Assembly: GCA_964392085.1 (NCBI GenBank)
Contig: CAYMOV010000115.1
Coordinates: 1 to 7,550, forward strand
Source: CAYMOV01 sp964392085
GTDB lineage: Bacteria > Oederibacteriota > Muellerivitia > Muellerivitales > Muellerivitaceae
Direction of reading: 5' to 3'
DNA: 7,550 nucleotides
In this document: positions 1 through 5,531 of the stretch, one piece after another
How the letters are laid out: each line of letters starts with the position of its first letter
Position numbering within the stretch: the stretch's first letter is position 1
Position numbers and translations under genes: made by a program
Notes under the pieces: model-generated
Seen by the model: the letters and a program-made list of their open reading frames with translations, nothing else
What the model was told of the DNA's origin: nothing
Database searches by the model: none

Positions 1-867
1 GGGGTTCTCGGTCATGGAGGCCAGCATCTGGGTGGCGGTGATGACCGGCTTGCCCAAGAGTTTGGCCTCGTGGATCAGCCATTTCTGGAGGACCGGCACG
101 TCCTCGATCGGGACCTGGACCCCGAGGTCCCCCCGGGCCACCATCAGGCCGTCGGCCGCCCGTAGGATTTCGGCGAGGTTTTCCACGGCCTCCGACCGCT
201 CGATCTTGGCGATCAGGTGCACCCGGTGGCCGAGGGAGGCGGCGTATTTCCGGATCTTCACGAGGTCCGCGGCCTTCTCCACGAAAGAGACGCCGAACAT
301 CCGGATCCCCTGCCCCAGGCAGAACTTCATCCAATCCAGGTCCTTGCGCGTGACCGGGTTGACGTAAAGATGCGCCCCCGGCAGGTTGATGCCTTTCCGG
401 GAACTCACCTTACCGCCGATCAGGACCCGGCAAAGCACCTCGGTGCGGGCCACCGAAAGGACCCGAAGTTGGAGGTACCCATCGTAAAGATAGATGAGGG
501 AACCGGTTTTCACGCTCCGGGGAAGCTGCTGGTAGTTCACCGGAAGGACCGCTGGGGACCCCAATAGGCGGCGGGTCGTCAGGGTCACCTCCTTGCCGGC
601 CGTGAGGACGATGGTCTCCTGGGCCAAATCCCCCAACCGGATTTTGGGACCCGGAAGGTCCGCGAGGATGGCGCAGATCTTCCCCTCAGCCCGGGCGGCG
701 TCCCGAACCTTCCGGAAAGTGTCCCGTTTTTCGGCCTGGTCCCCGTGGGAGAGGTTTATCCGGGCAACGCTCATGCCCCGACGGTAGAGACCCCGTAGGA
801 CCGCCGGGTGGAAGGATGAGGGCCCGATGGTGCAGACGATCTTGGTCTTGTGCCGAGGAAGCCGCAT
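1..867 (-). CDS. pyk: Pyruvate kinase, N-terminal 289 residues (partial at left edge)
   Basis: Catalyses the last step of glycolysis, phosphoenolpyruvate + ADP to pyruvate + ATP, in the cytoplasm. The reverse complement reads without a stop from ATG 867-865 to the window edge, opening with KTKIVCTIGPSS (residues 7-18). Family landmarks in order: RINLSHGD (36-43; N38 and S40 are metal/phosphate ligands), ADLPGPKIRIG (69-79), lid (B) domain about 77-164 ending in SRKGINLPG, AKIE (220-223; catalytic K221, metal ligand E223), ARGDLGV (244-250; metal ligand D247) and ITATQMLASM (276-285; T279). AGGAG at 878-874 lies 6 nt before the start. Missing beyond the edge: the end of the barrel and the C-terminal allosteric domain. 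Oddity: in the D-L-P-G-P-K segment (70-75) the usual Thr and Glu are replaced by Leu and Lys, the pattern of K+-independent pyruvate kinases. The identification is secure; the exact isozyme class is inferred. Confidence 0.96.
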   Translation of the reverse strand, partial: MRLPRHKTKIVCTIGPSSFHPAVLRGLYRRGMSVARINLSHGDQAEKRDTFRKVRDAARAEGKICAILADLPGPKIRLGDLAQETIVLTAGKEVTLTTRRLLGSPAVLPVNYQQLPRSVKTGSLIYLYDGYLQLRVLSVARTEVLCRVLIGGKVSSRKGINLPGAHLYVNPVTRKDLDWMKFCLGQGIRMFGVSFVEKAADLVKIRKYAASLGHRVHLIAKIERSEAVENLAEILRAADGLMVARGDLGVQVPIEDVPVLQKWLIHEAKLLGKPVITATQMLASMTENP

Positions 868-976
868 GGGTTTCTCCTGGTCGGTCTTAAGGTAGGGATG
901 GCCCGGTCCTGGGAGGTGGCTGGGACAGGAGGTTATTCTATCCGGGAATAGCCATGGCAACGGTTTCAGGGGCCTC
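868..976 (-). promoter_or_regulatory. Leader/promoter region of the pyruvate kinase gene
   Basis: This 109-nt stretch lies between the terminator of the LacI-like gene and the kinase start, so the kinase gene should have its own promoter here. On the minus strand I see a possible -10, TAGAAT (940-935), and the ribosome binding site AGGAG (878-874). No well-spaced -35 is visible; TTGCCA (960-955) is only 14 bp from the -10, so the promoter is tentative. A LacI-operator-like sequence, CAACGGTTTC on the plus strand (958-967), lies just upstream of this putative -10. Confidence 0.35.
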
Positions 977-1010
977 AAAAAAAAAGCCGCTCCCCAAAAA
1001 GGGAGCGGCT
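977..1010 (-). terminator. Rho-independent terminator of the LacI-like gene
   Basis: Read on the minus strand: a perfect 10-bp GC-rich stem, AGCCGCTCCC (1010-1001) with GGGAGCGGCT (994-985), a 6-nt loop TTTTTG, then eight T (984-977). It starts 53 nt after the LacI-like stop codon. There is no T tract on the plus-strand side, so it acts in the minus direction only. The flanks GCCTC (1015-1011) and GAGGC (976-972) are also complementary and could lengthen the helix across the T tract. Confidence 0.93.
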
Positions 1011-1063
1011 GAGGCAAACAATTGAAGCGGGCCTTATGGCCTTAGACCCATTTCAACACCCAG

Positions 1064-1270
1064 TTAGACCGCAGTAGCCATGGGCTGGGGTCGGTTGGAC
1101 CAGGCCAGGTTACGGGCGACCTGGTTGGGCTTGAAGTTCAGCTCTTCGATCGCCTTCTGGACCCGAAGACGCTTCTCCTCGTTCACGTAGGAATGGTTGT
1201 TGAGGACCCGGGAAACGGTCGCGGGTGAGACCTGCGAGAGCTTAGCGACATCGTAAATCGTGGTGGCCAT
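1064..1270 (-). CDS. Headpiece-only LacI-family DNA-binding protein (68 aa)
   Basis: The protein starts MATTIYDVAKLSQVSPATVSRVL, a textbook LacI-family helix-turn-helix, continues through the third helix (YVNEEKRLRVQKAIEELNF, about 29-47) and the hinge helix region (KPNQVARNLAW, about 48-58), then ends after ten further residues, SNRPQPMATAV-like. Family members normally run about 330-350 aa, with a periplasmic-binding-protein-like core that senses ligand and dimerises; that core is absent. Only about 50 nt separate the stop from a strong terminator, so no core remnant can be hidden downstream. I chose ATG 1270-1268 because the family always begins at about this residue; GGCAGG lies about 6 nt upstream. 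A TTG at 1300 would add ten unconserved residues. The recognition helix has P-A...R at the three specificity positions, the GalR/CcpA-like pattern. Its role is unknown: autoregulator, competitor of a full-length paralogue, or degenerate remnant. Confidence 0.88.
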   Translation of the reverse strand: MATTIYDVAKLSQVSPATVSRVLNNHSYVNEEKRLRVQKAIEELNFKPNQVARNLAWSNRPQPMATAV

Positions 1271-1305
1271 GGGAAACCTGCCTTTCCTGGTGGAAGCCAA
1301 TGTGC

Positions 1306-1313
1306 AACCGCTT
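1306..1313. promoter_or_regulatory. LacI-family operator-like core AACCGCTT
   Basis: A perfect match to AANCGNTT, the central core of operators bound by LacI-family headpieces of the GalR/CcpA type. It lies 36 bp upstream of the LacI-like start codon, where binding would sit in the 5' leader or near the transcription start. The assignment rests on the motif and its position only. Confidence 0.4.
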
Positions 1314-1395
1314 CCTGCCTGAAAATAGTACTTTGAAAGGGCAGCCTAAAAACGCCCTATAACGCTTTTATGCGGTTTCTTTAAGGGTTCTTTAC

Positions 1396-1403
1396 AAGCG
1401 GTT
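1396..1403. promoter_or_regulatory. LacI-family operator-like core AAGCGGTT
   Basis: The exact reverse complement of the core at 1306-1313, with centres 90 bp apart, and also a perfect AANCGNTT. It lies about 25 bp upstream of the plus-strand -10 candidate (1428-1433). Two 7-of-8 matches lie between the perfect pair: TAACGCTT (1360-1367), overlapping the minus-strand -10 candidate, and ATGCGGTT (1370-1377), within its spacer. Confidence 0.4.
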
Positions 1404-1503
1404 TCTGCGGAAATAAACGGAAAACGGGATAATTCAGGGGGTTTCAGGCCGAGATGTTAAAATATGGGGCTTTCGGGCTCCCAGAAACCCGCCCAACCTA
1501 ACC

Positions 1504-1508
1504 CGAGG
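1504..1508 (+). promoter_or_regulatory. Ribosome binding site deciding a GTG start at 1518
   Basis: GAGGA lies 9 nt before GTG 1518-1520. The alternative ATG at 1464 has no purine-rich site at a usable distance. The GTG start places a basic residue and a hydrophobic stretch at the very N-terminus, as a signal peptide requires. Confidence 0.7.
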
Positions 1509-1517
1509 ACCTTTTCA

Positions 1518-3338
1518 GTGTCGAGATCTTTATTACGCGCTTCCCTTTTCATGGTCCTCCTGGGGCTTTCGCCCCTTCGGGTTCGCGCGGCCTTTTTAGG
1601 GACCGCCTCCCCGCCCAAAACGGCGGCCCTGGGGGGAAACCTGGTGGCTCAACCCGAGGGTTCCGGCGACCTGACTGAAAACCCCGCGGGACTGGGATCT
1701 GCGGACCTGGACCTGGTCTCCGCCCGATACCAAAAATTGTTCGCGGGGGTCGGCCAGGATGACTTGGCCACGGGCTCCTTGGCGGTTGTCGTTCCCACCG
1801 GGAAGCCCGGCGGGTTCGGGATTTCCTGGGATCATTTCGGGGCGGACCACCTGACCCAGGACCGTTGGCGCCTAGCCTGGGGCAACCGCCTTCCCTTGCC
1901 ACCGAAGACCGGGAAATGGGACCTGGGGTTCTCCCTCTCCCACCTTTCCCAGCAATACACCCTTTCGGTCCCCTTGTCCTCCGTGAGCCTCTCGAACCTT
2001 TCGGCCGGCGCCTTTTCCTTCGGCGCGGGATTCCTCTGGGAACCCCTCCGGGGTTTCACCCTCGGCCTCGCGGGCGAGGATTTGACCCGCCCAAACCTGG
2101 GCGTCCTGGGAGTGGACCGTTTTGAGCCGTCCTTCAAATGGGGCGTCGGTTACAAAAGGAACTTGGAAGGCGTCGGGGATTTGCGGGCCACCCTGGCCCA
2201 ACAACGGGCCGATGCGAAGCTCGAAACCGAGGGCGGATTGGAATGGACCCAACCCAAGGTCGGCCTTTCACTCCGGGTCGGCTGGGGCACCCGCCAAGGG
2301 GCCGTGGGTTTCGGTTTCACCCGTGGCCCCCTGGTCCTTGATTACGCTTATGTCTTTTCCGGTTCCGGGGCCGCCTCCCTCGACGGTACGGGACTTCCCG
2401 GGAGCCACTTGCTGGAGTTGGGCTGGCGTTGGGCCAAACGCCTGGAGCCGGAGGATCCCGAGGGTTATAACGCGCTCATGCGCCGGGGCGCCTCGCAGGA
2501 ATCCGCCGGCCGTTACGTCGAGTCCCTCTGGACCTACCGTCGTGCCTTGGACAAGAAGCCAAGCGACCCTGCCGCCCTGAGCGCCTACCAACGTTCCCTC
2601 ACGGGTTACAACCGGGCCCGGTCGGCGGAATTCTATCGATGGGGCCGGGAAGCCGAGACGCGGGGGTTCCTGTTGGAAGCCAGCCGCCAATACGATTGGG
2701 CCGTCCAGTTGGACCCCGCGAACGCCGATTACCGCGCGGCGAAAACCCGCGTGGCGTCCCAAACCCCCACGGGGGCGATGGCCGATCCCCGGGTCGTCCA
2801 ATGGCTCCAGAAATCCGCCGCCCTCTCCACGCAAGGCCGAAGGGCGGAAGCCCTGGACCTGGTGAGACAGGCCCGATCACTCTACCCCGGGGACCCCACC
2901 TTGAAGGCCTTCGAGGACGACCTCTCCGCCGTACCCACGCCCCAGCCCACCCCGGTCCAGGTGGATCCCCTTGAGGCGCGCCTGATGGCCGAATCCGAGA
3001 TCTACCTCCGCAAGGGCCGATCCGACCTCGCCGAGGAAACCTGGATGCGCGTGTTGGAACTCGACCCCTCGAACGCCGGGGTCCAGGCCAAGCTCAAGGC
3101 CGCCGAGGCGGGCGCTTCCCCGATCCGGACCGCCTCCCCCACCGAACGGGCAAGGGCCCAGGTCCTTTACGAAACCGGGCTCAAGGCTTACCTGGCGGGC
3201 GACACCCGGAGGGCCGTGGACCTTTGGGAAAAGGCGCTCGACCTGGACCCCAACCACGCGAACGCCATGAATAACCTGGTCCGGGCCCGTCTCGAGCTGG
3301 ACCAATTCAAGTCCCCCGAGGATCGGAAAGCCCCATGA
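1518..3338 (+). CDS. PorV/PorQ-like outer-membrane barrel with C-terminal TPR repeats (606 aa)
   Basis: A predicted outer-membrane protein of unknown specific role. With the GTG start it has a signal peptide (MSRSLLRASLFMVLLGLS, cleavage near VRA-A at 24/25). Next come hallmarks of the PorV/PorQ (UPF0164-like) family: AFLGTA, ALGG and NPAGLG (55-60). The region to about residue 305 has alternating, Gly- and aromatic-rich strands, the last being SHLLELGWRW. Residues about 313-592 hold five TPR-like units (about 313-357, 368-412, 423-469, 483-527, 543-592), recognisable by A-L-x-L-D-P-x-N/S-type ends such as ALDLDPNHANA, with a Pro/Thr-rich break near 473-481. In Bacteroidota, PorV works with the type IX secretion system; no other such component is in this window, so that role is not claimed here. 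TPRs suggest a periplasmic protein-binding arm. The stop overlaps the next start (ATGA, 3335-3338), implying translational coupling to the histidine kinase gene. Confidence 0.82.
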   Translation: MSRSLLRASLFMVLLGLSPLRVRAAFLGTASPPKTAALGGNLVAQPEGSGDLTENPAGLGSADLDLVSARYQKLFAGVGQDDLATGSLAVVVPTGKPGGFGISWDHFGADHLTQDRWRLAWGNRLPLPPKTGKWDLGFSLSHLSQQYTLSVPLSSVSLSNLSAGAFSFGAGFLWEPLRGFTLGLAGEDLTRPNLGVLGVDRFEPSFKWGVGYKRNLEGVGDLRATLAQQRADAKLETEGGLEWTQPKVGLSLRVGWGTRQGAVGFGFTRGPLVLDYAYVFSGSGAASLDGTGLPGSHLLELGWRWAKRLEPEDPEGYNALMRRGASQESAGRYVESLWTYRRALDKKPSDPAALSAYQRSLTGYNRARSAEFYRWGREAETRGFLLEASRQYDWAVQLDPANADYRAAKTRVASQTPTGAMADPRVVQWLQKSAALSTQGRRAEALDLVRQARSLYPGDPTLKAFEDDLSAVPTPQPTPVQVDPLEARLMAESEIYLRKGRSDLAEETWMRVLELDPSNAGVQAKLKAAEAGASPIRTASPTERARAQVLYETGLKAYLAGDTRRAVDLWEKALDLDPNHANAMNNLVRARLELDQFKSPEDRKAP

Positions 3339-4777
3339 AACTGACCGGCCGGTTTTTCCTGACCCATGGGGCCCTGGGGGTCTTCACCCTGGCGGTATCC
3401 TTCGTCCTCATGCTGGGCGGGTCCCTGGTGATGCTGCGACGGGAGGCCTCGAGGGCCCAAATGCAGGCCCTGGAGACCTTGGGGATGTCAGCGCGGGAAG
3501 CGGCGCTCCAAAGGGAGGATGTGGCGCTCCTGAATTTCATGCGCCATTCCGCCTCCGAACCCGGGGTGTTGTACGCCGCCTACAGGAACCCCCGATCGGG
3601 CGTGGTGCTCACCGCGCCCCAATCCTTTGAGGGCGAGGCCTCCGCGACGGGCGCCCCCGTCGTCCCGGGCCCCGCCACCAGGCCCCGGACCCTACGGAAC
3701 GGCACGGAAGCGGTCGAGTGGATCCAACCGGTCCAGGTCGAGGGCTTGCGGAACGGCTGGATCTCCCTGGTGTATTCCAAAACCGCCCTCGCGCGGGGCC
3801 TGCGCGACCAGTTGGCCCGTTGGACCGGTCTCGCGGTGGCGGCGGGGGCCGTCGCGCTCCTGCTCGGGTGGGGGGCGGCCTGGGCCATCGCCCGGCACCT
3901 CGTCACCCCGCTGAAACTCATCCGGGACGGCACCCACCTGGTCCGGTCGGGCCGCTTGGGATCCTTGGTGGCGGTGGACCGCGACGACGAAATCGGGGAC
4001 CTGGCCCGGGACTTCAACGCCATGGTGCTCCAGCTCAAGGAACTGGACGAGATGAAGCGTGACTTTGTGGCGGGCGTCACGCATGACCTCGGAACACCGC
4101 TCCACGCCATCCGGAGCGCCTCCAACTACCTCCAGGCCGGGGACGCGGGCCCCCTGACCGACAAGCAGGCCGAGTACCTGCTCATGATCTCCAATTCGAC
4201 CCAGCACCTGATCTCCTTCATCAATAACCTGCTCACCGTCTCCCGGATCGAGGCCGCGAGGCTCGAGCCGTACTTCGAGCCGGTGGACGTGATGGCCCAC
4301 GCCAGCGAGCTGGTGGCCCTTTACCAGGCCCAGGCCCGCGAACGCGGGGTGGATCTCAAGTTGGTGCGCAAGGTCCCCTACGTGTCCCTCGTGGCGGACG
4401 TCACCATGTTCCGGCAGATCTCCATGAACCTGGTGTCGAACGCCCTGAAATTCACCCCCTCAGGATCGGTGGAGGTGGTGTTGGGCGAGGAGGACGGCGA
4501 TTTCCTCCTGGAGGTGCGGGACACCGGTGTCGGCATCCCCCCCGAGTACCAGGAACTGGTCTTCGACAAGTTCTACCGGGTCAAGCAGGGCAAGGAGTTC
4601 CCCTTTCAGCAGGGAAGCGGCTTGGGGTTGTCCATCGTGAAGGGCCTCGTGGAGGCCCATGGCGGCCGGGTCACCGTGGAGAGCGGGGCCGGGAAGGGAT
4701 CGGTCTTCCGGGTCCGCCTGCCTAAACAGCCCAAACCCACCCAATGGTACGGCGGACGGAAGGAAGGTGAAGCATGA
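3335..4777 (+). CDS. Membrane sensor histidine kinase with HAMP domain (480 aa)
   Basis: The sensor of a two-component pair: it autophosphorylates on a histidine and passes the phosphate to the response regulator encoded next. Order: transmembrane segment 1 about 12-34, extracytoplasmic sensor region about 35-162 that I do not recognise, transmembrane segment 2 about 164-186, HAMP about 187-240 (with DDEIGDLARDFN), HisKA H-box FVAGVTHDLGTPL (244-256) with phospho-acceptor H250, then the ATPase domain: N-box N365 and N369 in QISMNLVSNALKF, G1 DTGVGIP (396-402), F-box DKFYRV (411-416) and G2 GSGLGLSIVKG (427-437). All catalytic motifs are present. The H-box has Gly (253) where Arg/Lys is usual and Asp after the His instead of Glu. 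It overlaps the genes on both sides by ATGA, so the three genes are probably co-transcribed. The ligand is unknown; the barrel upstream suggests an envelope signal (inference). Confidence 0.95.
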   Translation: MKLTGRFFLTHGALGVFTLAVSFVLMLGGSLVMLRREASRAQMQALETLGMSAREAALQREDVALLNFMRHSASEPGVLYAAYRNPRSGVVLTAPQSFEGEASATGAPVVPGPATRPRTLRNGTEAVEWIQPVQVEGLRNGWISLVYSKTALARGLRDQLARWTGLAVAAGAVALLLGWGAAWAIARHLVTPLKLIRDGTHLVRSGRLGSLVAVDRDDEIGDLARDFNAMVLQLKELDEMKRDFVAGVTHDLGTPLHAIRSASNYLQAGDAGPLTDKQAEYLLMISNSTQHLISFINNLLTVSRIEAARLEPYFEPVDVMAHASELVALYQAQARERGVDLKLVRKVPYVSLVADVTMFRQISMNLVSNALKFTPSGSVEVVLGEEDGDFLLEVRDTGVGIPPEYQELVFDKFYRVKQGKEFPFQQGSGLGLSIVKGLVEAHGGRVTVESGAGKGSVFRVRLPKQPKPTQWYGGRKEGEA

Positions 4778-5472
4778 GCATTCCCAACGTCTTGATCGTG
4801 GAGGACGACCCCTCAGTGTTGACCCTGACCCGGGACCTGTTGTTGAAGGAATCGTACGAGGTGCGGATCGCCATGACCCTCCAGTCCGGACGGGACGCGG
4901 TCAAGAAGCTCAAACCCGACCTCTTGGTGCTGGACCTCAACCTTCCCGACGGCGACGGACTGGACCTTTGCCGCGAGATCAAGGCTTCCCCGGAGACCCG
5001 GGACATCCCGGTGTTCATCCTCACGGCCCGGGGATCCACCAACGACATCGTGGCGGGCTTGGAGGCCGGCAGTGAGGATTACCTGCCGAAGCCCTTCAAC
5101 GAGCGCGAATTTTTGGCCCGGTCCCGGGCCATCTTGAGGCGAAAGACGCCCGTCCCGGCCGCCGGCAAGGGCGAATTAGTCTCCGGCCACATCAAACTCT
5201 CCCCGCACTCCCACGAAACCTGGTGCAAGGGCAAGCCCCTGGAGTTGACCCTTCGGGAGTTCGACATCCTCCAGGTTTTCCTCATGAACATGGGCCGGGC
5301 CCTCACCAGGGATGAGATCGTCAAGTTGGCCTGGGGTCCCACCACCTCCATCGTGCCCCGGGTCGTGGACGTGCACGTGGGTCATCTACGGAGCAAGCTG
5401 GGGCCCGAGGGCCGCCGCATCGAAACCATCCCCCAAGTGGGTTACAAACTGGCTTCTTCGCCTGAAAAGTAG
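4774..5472 (+). CDS. OmpR/PhoB-family response regulator (232 aa)
   Basis: A DNA-binding output protein of the two-component pair. The receiver domain (about 4-122) has the acidic pocket E10-D11-D12, phospho-acceptor D54 in LLVLDLNLPDGDG, switch residue T84 (FILTARG) and K106 (LPKPF). The winged-helix domain (about 137-228) has LTLREFDILQVF, the recognition-helix region VVDVHVGHLRSKLG and the family-typical end RRIETIPQVGYKL. Length is standard for the family. The start overlaps the kinase stop (ATGA) and is preceded by an AAGGAAGG-type ribosome binding site. Targets cannot be read from the window; autoregulation and control of the neighbouring secreted protein are natural guesses. No clear direct-repeat binding site was seen. 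Confidence 0.96.
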   Translation: MSIPNVLIVEDDPSVLTLTRDLLLKESYEVRIAMTLQSGRDAVKKLKPDLLVLDLNLPDGDGLDLCREIKASPETRDIPVFILTARGSTNDIVAGLEAGSEDYLPKPFNEREFLARSRAILRRKTPVPAAGKGELVSGHIKLSPHSHETWCKGKPLELTLREFDILQVFLMNMGRALTRDEIVKLAWGPTTSIVPRVVDVHVGHLRSKLGPEGRRIETIPQVGYKLASSPEK

Positions 5473-5531
5473 GTTCCCCAACGCCGGTAAATCCGGGGCT
5501 CAAACCCTTCAGAAACAGGTACGCTTAAGCC

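Larger units (their letters stand above)
1271..1517. promoter_or_regulatory. Divergent control region between the LacI-like gene and the barrel operon
   Basis: This is AT-richer than its surroundings and must serve both directions. For the minus-strand gene a plausible promoter is TTAAAG (1384-1379), 17 bp, TATAGG (1361-1356). For the plus-strand operon a good -10, GATAAT (1428-1433), is visible but no convincing -35. The 9-mer GCGGTTTCT occurs twice, at 1372-1380 and 1398-1406. Several LacI-operator-like cores lie here (separate entries). The promoters are read by eye and are tentative. Confidence 0.35.

Noticed and set aside
14..787. Three plus-strand open frames (14-367, 217-567, 593-787) over the pyruvate kinase gene
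   Set aside because: They are antisense shadows; the minus strand encodes an unbroken, motif-complete pyruvate kinase N-terminus here.
1271..1300. TTG start at 1300 for the LacI-like protein
   Set aside because: It would add ten residues (starting MASTRKG) before the conserved family start, covers the purine-rich ribosome binding site of ATG 1270, and has no clear site of its own.
1454..1501. Short leader-peptide frame (15 codons plus stop) before the barrel gene
   Set aside because: No ribosome binding site, no stalling motif or amino acid run, and no attenuator hairpin follows; short frames of this size are expected by chance.
5485..5510. CCGG-TAAAT-CCGG hairpin with a T-loop-like GGGCTCAAACCC between the regulator and PA14 genes
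   Set aside because: The stem is only 4 bp with no T tract, so it is not a terminator, and no acceptor or anticodon arm exists for a tRNA.
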